A stretch of 64,000 nucleotides of DNA from Candidatus Mycobacterium wuenschmannii. GTDB taxonomy: Bacteria; Actinomycetota; Actinomycetes; Mycobacteriales; Mycobacteriaceae. Of this stretch, positions 26,705-35,935 are shown one piece after another. The notes under the pieces are model-generated. The model did no database searches. It was given only the letters and a program-made list of their open reading frames with translations, and was not told the origin of the DNA. The number at the start of each line of letters is the position of its first letter. Positions within the stretch are counted from its first letter, which is position 1. The position numbers and the translations under genes are program-made. The stretch lies in assembly GCF_030252325.1 (NCBI RefSeq), contig NZ_CP126981.1, positions 2,356,001 through 2,420,000 on the forward strand, written 5' to 3'.

Positions 26705-27592
26705 ACGAGCGGGCCACTTCCCCGCCAGTCGCGCATTCGACAGCACCAGAGCGACGTTCGCCGCCAAGGACGCACCATGCGTCTCGCGGTGGAAGAAGTC
26801 GAGCAGAAACGGCGTGACATCCTTGCCCCGCACACCCTCGGACGAGGCCGCGGCCAGCGCGTCGGCCAGTACCCGATCGTGCAGTGCGCGGTCCATCTCA
26901 TCCTCTGCCGCAATCGGATTCGCCAGCACCAGACCATAACCGTCGGTGCCCAAGCGTCGGCGAGCCCGCAGTACGTCGGCGACCTGACCGGGCGTCTCTA
27001 CCCGCCAACTCACCGGGTGGCCGGAGTCGGCCAGATAGAACGCCGGTAAACGATCGGTCCGATAACCGATCACCCCGACATTCAGCGACTCCAATCGCTC
27101 CAGCGTCGCTCCAACATCGAGGACCGACTTGACCCCGGCGCAGACCACCAGCACCCCGGTCCGCGACAGCGTCACCAGATCCGCGGACTCGTCCCAGTTG
27201 TCCCGCGCACCGCGATGCACCCCGCCCAGACCGCCGGTGGCAAACACCGAAATACCTGCTGCCGCAGCCAGATGCGCGGTCGACGCGACGGTGGTCGCGC
27301 CGTCACCGCGCAACCCCGCGACCACCGCGACGTCGCGCACGCTCGCCTTCACCACGCCGTCGCTCTCGGCGATGTGCCGCAGCGCCGCGTCGTCCAAGCC
27401 GATGTGGGGCTCACCGTCGAGGATCGCGATCGTGGCCGGCACCGCGCCACCTGCGCGCGCGGCGGCCTCGATCTCGCGGGCCACCCGCAGGTTGTCCGGC
27501 CGAGGCAGGCCGTGGCTGATGATGGTGCTCTCCAACGCCACCACCGGGCGCTCGGCGGCCAACGCGTCGGCAACCTCGGGGTGGACGCGCAC
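26694..27592 (-). CDS. psuG: pseudouridine-5'-phosphate glycosidase with apparent 3' frameshift
   Basis: Splits pseudouridine 5'-phosphate into uracil and ribose 5-phosphate. Catalytic residues expected from the family are visible: Glu21 (ALESTIISHG), Lys82 (VKASVRDVAV) and Lys155 (CAGVKSVLDVG). The frame as read never stops near the family length: after NARLAG it continues about 1.1 kb antisense through the monooxygenase gene. Adding one G to the four-base G run (plus-strand C run 26720-26723) would give LAGEVARSFSG and a TGA at 26696-26694, a 299-residue protein of normal size. So this is either a sequencing error or a real C-terminal frameshift. The GTG start is 6 bp past the transporter stop. 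No PsuK kinase gene is adjacent. Confidence 0.85.
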
Positions 27593-27598
27593 GATCGC

Positions 27599-29926
27599 CT
27601 ACGACTCTTCGGGTGTCTCGATCACCGCGTACCGCGGATCCTCCATCGCCACCTGCTTGTTGCCGCTCTGACTGGCCTTGCCGGTCACGCGCAGCAGTTG
27701 GCCGGGCTGGATGTCGTCGCCGTTGCCGGGTCCGAACGTGACGCGGACTTCACCGCTGTCGTCACCGACGACGATCCACCGAAACGTCTTGCCCCGCTTG
27801 GTGATGTCCTCGACCTGGCTGACCCGCCCCTCGACGGTCGCGCGGCGCCCGGGGACGAGGCTGTCCACGTCGATCACCGTCGGCGACTTCTCCGGGTGCT
27901 CGTAGTCGTCGGCAGGCTCCTCTTCGCCCCGCCAGATCCGCATCTCGATCTCCTCGATCTTGGAGGCGATGCGCTGTTCCAGGATGTCGGGGAATGCCTG
28001 GCGAATCCGGGACTGGACGTCGTAGGGAACGATGGTGGCCGCGGCATCCGGGATGCGGCTGACCGCGCGGGAGATCTTGTCCGCCGTCCGGTCGTGCAGT
28101 AGCCGCCCCAGCAGTGGCGCGTACGTCCGGCGCGGCAGCAGCACCGTGACGTGGGTGTCGCGGTGTTCGTTGCGGACCTTGACCACCAGCCGTTGCACGG
28201 CACGGACGATCTGGCGGTCCGGACAGTCGATCACCCGCAGCCCGATATCGAGTTCGAAGTCGTCCCAACGCTTTCGGAGTGCGGCGCCGTGGTCCGAGTC
28301 GATCATGAAATGCACCGCGATCAAGTCGTCGGCGCGCAGGCCCTTGCCATAGCGCAGCGCCTCGAGCACCGCGAGGTCCAGCGAGTTGACGCAGACGAAC
28401 ACGCGGTGCCGGGCGTACTTGGTCATCTTCGGGCGATCGGTGCGGAACCCCTCGAGAATCGCTGACTCGGCGCGGTATTCGCGGTTGAGCCGAATCAGGC
28501 CGAACACCAGTACCGGGAAGACGACCACGACCAGCCAGGCGCCCTCGGTGAACTTGGCCACCGCGAAGATCCCGACCACGATCGTCGACAGCACCGCCGC
28601 GGAGAAGTTGATCGCGAACCGGTACTGCCAGCCCCGCTCGCGTTCGGTCAGGTGATGTTTCGACATTCCGTAGCCGGCCATCGAGAAGCCGGTGAACACC
28701 CCGATCGCGTAGAACGGCACCAACGCGTTGACCGATCCGCCGGTGAACACCAGCAGCGCCACCGACAGCGTCGCGAGCGTGAGAATGCCGTTGGAGAACA
28801 CCAACCGATACCCGCGCTGCATCAACTGGCGCGGCAGAAAGCGGTCCTCGGCAACGAAACTCGCCAGCGCCGGGAAGCCGTTGAAGCTGGTGTTGGCGCC
28901 GGTGTAGAGGATTGCCGCGGTCGACACCTGGACCATCACGAACATCGCGTTGCCGACGATCCCGTTGCCGAACACCGCGCGGGCGATCTGCGAGAGCACC
29001 GACGGGTACTCGCTCAGATACGGCGCGGCATGAGTGGCGTATGCGAGATAGCCGACGCCGGCCAGCAGCAGGCCGAGGATGCACGCCATCGTGGTGAGCA
29101 CGCGCCGGGCGTTCTCGCTCTGCGGCTTTCGAAAGACGTTGACCGTGTTCGAAATAGCCTCGACACCGGTCAGCGACGAACCGCCGTTGGCAAACGCGCG
29201 AAGTAGCACCAGCACCGTCGCGCCCATCACCAGTCCGCCGCCGCCCTGATGCACGGGCACCGCCCCGGCGGCATGGCCCGGGTCGTACTGCGGCAGGCCC
29301 CAGATCAGGTGACGCACCACACCGGTCACGATCATCACCACGACCATCACCACGAAGGCGTAGGTGGCGAACGCGAAAGGCTTTCCGGCTTCTCGCAATC
29401 CGCGCAGGTTCGCATAGCAGATCAGCAGGACGACGGTGACGGTGATCCCCAGGCTGTACGGCCCCAGCGCGGGTATCGCCGAGGCCACCGCGACCGTGCC
29501 CGCGGCCGACTGCACCGCCACCGTCACGACATAGTCGATCAGCAGCGCGGCGGCCGCGACCTGAGCGACCTTGGGCCCGAAGTTCTCCCGCGCCACGATG
29601 TAGGAACCGCCGGCCTTCGTGTAGGCCATCACCACCTGCCGGTAGGACGCGGTCACCAGCAACAGGATCAGCAGGATCACGCCCATGATGGGCAACAGCA
29701 GGATGAACGCGGCCAGCCCGGCGTGCGGCAGCAACTCGGTCAGGATCTGCTCGGGGCCGTACGCCGTGGATGAGATGGCGTCCGGTGAAAGCGCGCCCAA
29801 CGCAACAGAATTGGACAGCCGTTCGTTGGACAGCTCCTGAGTGATGAGCGGCTTGCCCAGGAAGACGCGTTTACAGACGTCGGAGAAAGACGGGGGTACT
29901 TCCTTTTCGTCGTCTGACGCCGTCAC
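27599..29926 (-). CDS. KimA-like APC transporter with C-terminal OB-fold
   Basis: A 775-residue membrane transporter of the APC superfamily. About 12 membrane helices (residues about 45-470) are followed by a cytosolic domain. The segments SSTAYGPEQI, SYRQVVMAYTKAGGSYIVARENFGPKVA and GVEAISNTVNVFRKP match the KimA (YdaO) high-affinity potassium importer of Bacillus as I remember it, so K+ uptake is the leading hypothesis; amino acids remain possible. Residues about 681-775 form an extra OB-fold-like domain (DSLVPGRRATVEGRVSQVED...VRVTFGPG) absent from the two neighbours. The GTG start lies 15 bp after the second transporter's stop, and psuG follows. Confidence 0.85.
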   Translation of the reverse strand: MTASDDEKEVPPSFSDVCKRVFLGKPLITQELSNERLSNSVALGALSPDAISSTAYGPEQILTELLPHAGLAAFILLLPIMGVILLILLLVTASYRQVVMAYTKAGGSYIVARENFGPKVAQVAAAALLIDYVVTVAVQSAAGTVAVASAIPALGPYSLGITVTVVLLICYANLRGLREAGKPFAFATYAFVVMVVVMIVTGVVRHLIWGLPQYDPGHAAGAVPVHQGGGGLVMGATVLVLLRAFANGGSSLTGVEAISNTVNVFRKPQSENARRVLTTMACILGLLLAGVGYLAYATHAAPYLSEYPSVLSQIARAVFGNGIVGNAMFVMVQVSTAAILYTGANTSFNGFPALASFVAEDRFLPRQLMQRGYRLVFSNGILTLATLSVALLVFTGGSVNALVPFYAIGVFTGFSMAGYGMSKHHLTERERGWQYRFAINFSAAVLSTIVVGIFAVAKFTEGAWLVVVVFPVLVFGLIRLNREYRAESAILEGFRTDRPKMTKYARHRVFVCVNSLDLAVLEALRYGKGLRADDLIAVHFMIDSDHGAALRKRWDDFELDIGLRVIDCPDRQIVRAVQRLVVKVRNEHRDTHVTVLLPRRTYAPLLGRLLHDRTADKISRAVSRIPDAAATIVPYDVQSRIRQAFPDILEQRIASKIEEIEMRIWRGEEEPADDYEHPEKSPTVIDVDSLVPGRRATVEGRVSQVEDITKRGKTFRWIVVGDDSGEVRVTFGPGNGDDIQPGQLLRVTGKASQSGNKQVAMEDPRYAVIETPEES

Positions 29927-29941
29927 GACCGCCGGCCGGTT

Positions 29942-31909
29942 CTACGCGTGACCGGCCGGGGCCAAGGCGTCGGGATCGACTCGTGCGATGCGCGATTCGA
30001 CGTCGTAGGGGACGATGATCGCGGTCGCACCAGGGATGCGACTGACCGCCCGGGCCATCTTGTCCGCCGTGCGGTCGTGCAGCAAGCGGCCCAGCATCGC
30101 GGAGTACGTCCGGCGCGGCAGCAGCACCGTCACCTTGGTCTCCGGGTGGTTGCGCTTGACCTGCAGCACGAATTCCTGTGCGGCGCGGCTCAAGTTGCGG
30201 TCCGGACAGTCGATCACCCGAAGCTGGGTGTCGTGCTCGAAGTGCTGCCAGCGTTCCTGCAACTTGCCGGAATGCTCGGCGTCGACCACGAAGTGGACCG
30301 CGAGCAACTCGTCGGCGTGCAGGCCCTTGCCGTAGCGCAGCGCCTCGACCTCGGCCAGGTCGACCGAGTCGACGAAGACGAACACCCGCAGCCGTGCGTA
30401 CTTGGCCAACTCGGGCCGCTCGGTGCGCGACATCTCCAGAACCGAAGCCTCGGCCCGGTATTGCTTGTTCAGTCGAATCAAGGCGTACACCAGGATCGGG
30501 AACACGATCACCACCAGCCAGGCGCCCTCGGTGAACTTGGCCACCACGAAGATGCCGACCACGATCGTCGACATCAGGCCCGCGGAGAAGTTGACCGCGA
30601 CCTTGCGGCGCCAGCCCGGGCCGCGACGGGTGTAGTGGTGCTTGGCCATCCCGAAGCCAGCCATCGCGAATGCGGTGAACACACCGATCGCGAAGAACGG
30701 CACCAGCGCATTCAGCTTCGCGCGCGTCACCAGCAGCAGGGCCACCGCGAGGGCGGTCAGCGTGATGATGCCGTTCGAGAACACCAGCCGGTGGCCGCGT
30801 TTGGTCAGCGGACGCGGCAGGAAGCGGTCCTCGGCGACGAAGCTCGCCAGCGCCGGGAATCCGTTGAACCCGGTGTTGGCACCGGCGAAAAGGATTGCGG
30901 CGCTGGATGCCTGGACGGAGAAGTAGAGCACATTGCCGAATGCACCGTGACCGAACACGGTGCGCGCGATCTCCGACAGCATCGACGGGTATTCATCGAT
31001 GTACGGGGTCGCGTGCGTGACGTGAGCCAGCCAGGCCACGCCGGCCAGCAGGACCGCCAGGATGAAGGCCATCAAGGTCAGCACCTTGCGGGCGTTGCTG
31101 CCCTGCGGTTCACGAAAGACGTTGACGGTGTTGGAGATTGCCTCGACACCGGTCAGCGACGTACCGCCGTTGGCGAACGCCCGCAGCACCACCAGCACCG
31201 TCGCGCCCATCACCAGCCCGCCGCCCTGGTGCACCGGGACGGCGCCGTCGATGTGCGCCGAGTCATACTTCGGCAGGCCCCACATGACTTCGCGGATAAG
31301 GCCGGTCACGATGGTCAGCACGATCATGCCGACGAACCAGTAGGTGGTGACCGCGAAGATCCGGCCGGACTGCCGCAGCCCGCGCAGGTTCGCGATGCAG
31401 ATCAGAACCAACACGGCGATCGTGAGTTCCAGGTGGTACGGCCGTAAGACCGGGATCGCCGACACCACCGCGACCGTTCCGGCGGCGGGCTGCACGGCGG
31501 CCGTGACGACGTAGTCGATCAGCAGCGCGGCGGCCGCGATCTGGGCGATCCGCGGTCCGAAGTTGTCGCGGGCCACCATGTACGCGCCACCGGTGCGGGT
31601 GTACGCCATGACAACGCCGCGGTAGGACGCCGACACCAGCAACAGGATGAACAACACGACACCCATGATCGGGAGCAGCAGTGTGAATGCCGCCATGCCC
31701 GCCCGCGGCAACAACTCCACCATGACCTGCTCGGGACCGAAGGCCGTCGAGGAGATCGCGTCGGGCGCAATCGCTCCCAGCGCAACCGGATTAGACAAGC
31801 GCTCCGATTCCAGCTGCTCGCTCGTCAAGGGCTTGCCGAGAAAGATCCGCTTCCAGCCGTCACTGAACGACGGCGGGATACTCGAATTGCGCTGTGTTGC
31901 TGTTACCAC
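29942..31909 (-). CDS. KimA-like APC transporter
   Basis: Second of three tandem paralogues, 655 residues, with the same plan: a cytosolic N-terminus (PPSFSDGWKRIFLGKPL), about 12 membrane helices, and a cytosolic C-terminal domain with GKLQERWQHFEHDTQLRVIDCPD and VTVLLPRRTYSAMLGRLLHDRTADKMARAVS. It lacks the OB-fold extension. The GTG start at 31909 is set by GGAGGAAA upstream. It is 40 bp downstream of the third copy and 15 bp upstream of the first on the minus strand, so the three form one transcription unit. Potassium or another small cation/amino acid is the inferred cargo. Confidence 0.85.
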   Translation of the reverse strand: MVTATQRNSSIPPSFSDGWKRIFLGKPLTSEQLESERLSNPVALGAIAPDAISSTAFGPEQVMVELLPRAGMAAFTLLLPIMGVVLFILLLVSASYRGVVMAYTRTGGAYMVARDNFGPRIAQIAAAALLIDYVVTAAVQPAAGTVAVVSAIPVLRPYHLELTIAVLVLICIANLRGLRQSGRIFAVTTYWFVGMIVLTIVTGLIREVMWGLPKYDSAHIDGAVPVHQGGGLVMGATVLVVLRAFANGGTSLTGVEAISNTVNVFREPQGSNARKVLTLMAFILAVLLAGVAWLAHVTHATPYIDEYPSMLSEIARTVFGHGAFGNVLYFSVQASSAAILFAGANTGFNGFPALASFVAEDRFLPRPLTKRGHRLVFSNGIITLTALAVALLLVTRAKLNALVPFFAIGVFTAFAMAGFGMAKHHYTRRGPGWRRKVAVNFSAGLMSTIVVGIFVVAKFTEGAWLVVIVFPILVYALIRLNKQYRAEASVLEMSRTERPELAKYARLRVFVFVDSVDLAEVEALRYGKGLHADELLAVHFVVDAEHSGKLQERWQHFEHDTQLRVIDCPDRNLSRAAQEFVLQVKRNHPETKVTVLLPRRTYSAMLGRLLHDRTADKMARAVSRIPGATAIIVPYDVESRIARVDPDALAPAGHA

Positions 31910-31949
31910 GAATCACTTTCCTCCGGAGTCGACGACCTGCGGAGACAAG

Positions 31950-33968
31950 TCATCCACGTAGGTCGGCTGCGGTCCGGGGCAACTGTAACGGATCAACCTG
32001 CTGGTCTGCTGAACTCGCGGTCTCGGCCTGTGCAGCACTCGCCTGCTGGATCCGGGTTTTGACGTCGTAGGCCACGATCTGTGCGCTGGCACCCGGAATC
32101 CGGCTCACGACCTTGGCAATCTGGTCGGCGGTGCGGTCGTGCAGGAACCGGCCCAGGAGCTGCGAGTACTCCCGGCGCGGCAGCAGCACCGTGACCTTGG
32201 TCTCCGCATGTTCGGCCATGATCTGTTCGACCAGCTCCTGGGCGGCGCGGCCGAGATTGCGGTCGTAACAGTCGATCAGCCGCAAATCGGTGACGTGCCC
32301 GAAGTGTTCCCATTCGTACTGGAGCCGTTCCGCGTGCGCGGAATCCAGCACGAAGTGCACGCAGCTCAGATCGTCGGCCCTGAGGCCCTTGGCGTAGCGC
32401 ACCGCTTCCACCTCGGCCAGGTCGACCGAATCCACGAAGATCAGCACCCGGTGCCGGTCGTACTCGACCAGTGCGGGCGGGTCGAGCGCAGACGTCTCCA
32501 GCACCGACGCCTCGGCTCGGTACTGCTTGTTGAGCCGCATCAGCGCGAACACCAGGATGGGGAAGACCACGACCACCAGCCAGGCGCCCTCGGTGAACTT
32601 CGCTATCGCGAAGATCAGCACCACGATCGTCGACAGGATGCCGGCGGACAGGTTGATCACCAGCTTGTACCGCCATCCGGGCTCGCGAAGCCGGAGGTGA
32701 TGTTTGGTCATCCCGTAGCCGGCCATCGAGAAGCCGGTGAACACCCCGATCGCGTAGAACGGCACCAGCGCGTTCACCGAACCGCCGGTGGCAATCAGCA
32801 GGCCCACCGCCAGCACGGTCAGCGTGATGATTCCGTTCGAAAACACCAGCCGCTGACCACGTTTCATCAACGGGCGGGGCAGGAAGCTGTCCTCCGCGAC
32901 GAAGCTCGCCAGGGCGGGAAAGCCGTTGAAGCTGGTGTTACCGCCTGTGTAGAGGATCAAAGCGGTCGCGGCCTGCACCAGGAAGTAGAAAATGTTGCCA
33001 ACGGTCCCGGCGCCGAACACCGCGCGGGCGATCTCGGACAGCATCGACGGATACCCGTCGGCGTAGGGGAAGGCGTGGGTGGCGTGGGCCAGCCAGGCCA
33101 CCCCACCCAACAGGAATCCGAGCAGGCACGCCATGACGGTAAGCACCTTGCGAGCGTTGTTGCTCTCGGGCGGCCGGAAAGCGTTGACCGTGTTGGAAAT
33201 GGCCTCGACGCCGGTCAGCGACGAACCGCCGTTGGCGAAGGCCCGCAGCACGATCAGCAGGGTGGCGCCCATGATGAGGCCGTTGCCCTGGTGTACCGGG
33301 ATCGCGCCGGCGGTGTGCTCAGGGTCGTAGAGCGGCAATCCTCCCAGCAATTCCCGAGTAACTCCGACGATAATTGTCAGCGAAACCATTCCGGTGAAAA
33401 AGTAAGTCGGTGCCGCGAAAGGAGCGCCGGCTTCGCGTAATCCGCGCAAATTCGCGTAACACATGATGAGCACGATCCCGACGGTCATTTCCAGGCTGTA
33501 GGGCCCGAGCGCGGGAATCGCCGACACCACGGCGACAGTGCCGGCCGCGCACTGCACCGCGACGGTGACGACGTAGTCGATGAGCAGGGAGGCCGCGGCG
33601 ATCTGCGCGACCTTCGGCCCGAAGTTCTCCCGCGCGACGACGTACGAGCCACCGGAACGGGTGTAGGCCATCACCACCTGCCGGTACGACGCCGCCACCA
33701 GGACCAGGATCAACAGGATGACGCCGGTCACCGGGATCAGCAGCGTGAACGCAGCCAGGCCGGCCGCCGGCAGCAGTTCGATCATGATCTGCTCGGGACC
33801 GTAGGCGGTCGAGGAGATGGCGTCGGGCGACAGCACGCCGAGCGCGACGGGGTTCGACAGCCGCTCGTGCTGGAGCTGATCGTTGATCATCGGCCTTCCG
33901 AGGAAGACCCGCTTACACCGGTCGGAAAACGACGGCGATATCCGTAGCTCGCCGGCCAGTTGTGACAT
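31950..33968 (-). CDS. KimA-like APC transporter (first gene of the transporter operon)
   Basis: Third paralogue and promoter-proximal gene, 672 residues. The start is the ATG at 33968 (MSQLAGELRISPSFSDRCKRVFLGRP), chosen over an in-frame start 11 codons upstream because GAGGTG lies at ideal spacing before it. Membrane and C-terminal domains align with the two downstream copies (SSTAYGPEQIMIELLP, GGSYVVARENFGPKVAQIAA, LLPRREYSQLLGRFLHDRTADQIAKVV). The three copies differ enough to suggest old duplications and perhaps different affinities or regulation. Cargo assignment to K+ rests on resemblance to KimA. Confidence 0.85.
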   Translation of the reverse strand: MSQLAGELRISPSFSDRCKRVFLGRPMINDQLQHERLSNPVALGVLSPDAISSTAYGPEQIMIELLPAAGLAAFTLLIPVTGVILLILVLVAASYRQVVMAYTRSGGSYVVARENFGPKVAQIAAASLLIDYVVTVAVQCAAGTVAVVSAIPALGPYSLEMTVGIVLIMCYANLRGLREAGAPFAAPTYFFTGMVSLTIIVGVTRELLGGLPLYDPEHTAGAIPVHQGNGLIMGATLLIVLRAFANGGSSLTGVEAISNTVNAFRPPESNNARKVLTVMACLLGFLLGGVAWLAHATHAFPYADGYPSMLSEIARAVFGAGTVGNIFYFLVQAATALILYTGGNTSFNGFPALASFVAEDSFLPRPLMKRGQRLVFSNGIITLTVLAVGLLIATGGSVNALVPFYAIGVFTGFSMAGYGMTKHHLRLREPGWRYKLVINLSAGILSTIVVLIFAIAKFTEGAWLVVVVFPILVFALMRLNKQYRAEASVLETSALDPPALVEYDRHRVLIFVDSVDLAEVEAVRYAKGLRADDLSCVHFVLDSAHAERLQYEWEHFGHVTDLRLIDCYDRNLGRAAQELVEQIMAEHAETKVTVLLPRREYSQLLGRFLHDRTADQIAKVVSRIPGASAQIVAYDVKTRIQQASAAQAETASSADQQVDPLQLPRTAADLRG

Positions 33969-34123
33969 AGCAAACACCTCACGCAAATTCCGGGATTTCA
34001 CTGAAAACGGGCTTGGACCCCGGCAAAGCCTACGAGTTTCAGCTGATAAACGCCCGTCGGAAACCGCGTATCCAGCTGGTCTTTTACCGTTCTTAACGGA
34101 ATCCTGACGCCGAACGGCGCCGG
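33969..34123 (-). other. 155-bp leader of the transporter operon
   Basis: No gene seen. Just past the AidB-like stop is CGCCG-AA-CGGCG (34108-34119), then CCGTT-CTT-AACGG (34087-34099). Both are short perfect hairpins that could end the upstream transcript or regulate the transporter operon. I looked for a ydaO-type c-di-AMP riboswitch and could not recognise one. Confidence 0.3.
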
Positions 34124-35935
34124 CTAGCCAGTCGGCGCGGCCGGAGCCTGTGGAGAGTCCGCAGTGAATGCTCCGTCAGCAAGCTCGTCGAAGCGCTCGA
34201 GTCCCTCGTCGACGTCGTGGTCGATACCGCGCAGCGGGCCCGCCTCCATGAGGTGGCGGCGGGCATAGAGTCGCGCCACCAAGGCCTTGCGGTCGGTGCC
34301 GCCGGTCGCCTGCTCCCAGGCCGCCTGTTCGGTCAACAGGGCGCCCGCATAGACATCGCCCATGAACGCCGACAGCGGAAAGAGTCGTGCCTCCGCCACG
34401 TCGGCGGGCAGTTTGGCCCAGGCGGCGATGGCCGCCTCGAGGTCCTCGACGCGCCGCCGCACCAGCCGGGTGGTCTCGTCGTCGTCGGACACCGAGATCG
34501 CGTCGTGCAGCCGTTCCAGCAGCGGCTCGTGGGCGCCGATGCGCTCGATGCCACGCCGCACGTCCAGGCAGAGGATGTTGTCGGCACCCTCCCAGATCGT
34601 GTTGACCTGAGCATCGCGCAAAAGCCTTGCCACCGGCCAGGTTTCGATATACCCGTTGCCGCCGTGGATCTCGATGGCGTCAGAGGCCATCGTGATGCCG
34701 AGCCGGCACACCTTGAGTTTGGTGACCGGCACCGCGATGCGCTGGCGGATCGGCCGGGGTTGGCGGTGGTTCGGTAATCCGACGCCGTCGAACACCATCG
34801 CCTGCGCCGCCTCGACGTCGACGATCATCTCGGCGAGCTTGCGGCGCATCAGCGGCTTACCGATCAGCCGGCCACCGAAGGCCTCTCGCTGCCTTGCGTA
34901 ACAGAGCGATTCGACCAGCGCGCGCCGCGAATTACCCAGCGCGAACAGGGCGATGCCCAGCCGGGCGGCGTTGGTCAGCTCCATCATCCGGCCCAGACCC
35001 TTGCCGTCGGAGGCCTGCGATTCGGACTCGGCGGTTGGCTCGCCGGACAGTAGGAAAGCCTCGGCGTCGACGAGCTCGATCTCGCCGGAGGCCACCGACC
35101 GGGTGCCCAGCTTGTCCTTGAGCCGTCGGATCCGGATCCCGTTGCGGGAGCCGTCGCGTCGATTGCGCAACACCAGGAAGCTCGCCGCCCCGCGGCTGGA
35201 GTCGGGAGCGCCCTCGGGCTTGGCCAACACCACGAACACCTGGCCGTCGCAGTTGGACGCGAACCACTTGAAACCGTTGAGCCGCCAGGCATCTCCGTCT
35301 CGGGTGGCGGTGGTTTCGAGCGCCCCGAGGTCGGAGCCACCGGCCCGCTCGGTCAGCAGCTGCGCGGTCTCGCCCTCCCACTCGCCGCTGGCGAACTTGT
35401 CCAGCACGTGCTCCCGAACGTCGGCCGGAGCGTAGGCAGCAACCAGTGACTTGACCATTCCGCCGCCGGTTCCCAGCGCGCAGCCCAGGCCGATATCGGC
35501 CTGATCCAGCAGGTAGTTCGCGGCGAACAGCGGCATCGACGACCGGAAACCGGCCTGCCGCGCGTCGTCCTTGAGCGCCTGCTGCGCGGCCAGCACCGCG
35601 CGCTTGGACTCGACGAACGACGGCGGCTGGACCACCTCGCTGACGTCGTGGCCCCAGCGGTCGTAGCGCTCGAGGTGCGCCGGGTTGCGGTCGGTCTGCT
35701 CGGCCCACCGGGCCACCGGACCGCCCATCAGCGCGCCGATCCCGTCCAGATGCGGCTCGGCGACGGCCAACTCGTCGGGCGTCAAGTAGTAGGCCACCGT
35801 CCGCTGCAGGGTGGGATCGCTCAGGTACCAGTTGCGGCCGACGGCGCCGCGGTAGTTCTCGGTCCGGTAGCGCTCCGACTTCTCCGGAGTGCTGAACGGC
35901 AGCTGGTCGACCTGCTCTTCGGCGTACCGGCTCAT
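34124..35935 (-). CDS. AidB-like acyl-CoA dehydrogenase
   Basis: A 603-residue flavoprotein of the AidB branch of acyl-CoA dehydrogenases, longer than the usual ~400. It has AQLLTERAGGSDLG (flavin/substrate loop), NAARLGIALFALGNSRRALVESLCYARQREAFGGRL and TIWEGADNILCLD, where Glu occupies the catalytic-base position. E. coli AidB binds DNA and is induced by alkylation, but many homologues are ordinary dehydrogenases, so function is open. The ATG overlaps the dapC stop (ATGA), which places it third in fdxC-dapC-aidB-like. M. tuberculosis has a different gene here, from memory. Confidence 0.85.
   Translation of the reverse strand: MSRYAEEQVDQLPFSTPEKSERYRTENYRGAVGRNWYLSDPTLQRTVAYYLTPDELAVAEPHLDGIGALMGGPVARWAEQTDRNPAHLERYDRWGHDVSEVVQPPSFVESKRAVLAAQQALKDDARQAGFRSSMPLFAANYLLDQADIGLGCALGTGGGMVKSLVAAYAPADVREHVLDKFASGEWEGETAQLLTERAGGSDLGALETTATRDGDAWRLNGFKWFASNCDGQVFVVLAKPEGAPDSSRGAASFLVLRNRRDGSRNGIRIRRLKDKLGTRSVASGEIELVDAEAFLLSGEPTAESESQASDGKGLGRMMELTNAARLGIALFALGNSRRALVESLCYARQREAFGGRLIGKPLMRRKLAEMIVDVEAAQAMVFDGVGLPNHRQPRPIRQRIAVPVTKLKVCRLGITMASDAIEIHGGNGYIETWPVARLLRDAQVNTIWEGADNILCLDVRRGIERIGAHEPLLERLHDAISVSDDDETTRLVRRRVEDLEAAIAAWAKLPADVAEARLFPLSAFMGDVYAGALLTEQAAWEQATGGTDRKALVARLYARRHLMEAGPLRGIDHDVDEGLERFDELADGAFTADSPQAPAAPTG

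Noticed and set aside
25547..27592. 681-residue single protein combining PsuG with a long unknown C-terminus
   Set aside because: Everything after about residue 290 is antisense to the monooxygenase; a one-base correction gives a normal PsuG end. Treated as a frameshift.
33969..34123. Possible c-di-AMP (ydaO) riboswitch before the KimA-like operon
   Set aside because: KimA homologues made me look, but I could not recognise the conserved core in this leader. An Infernal search with the ydaO model would decide.
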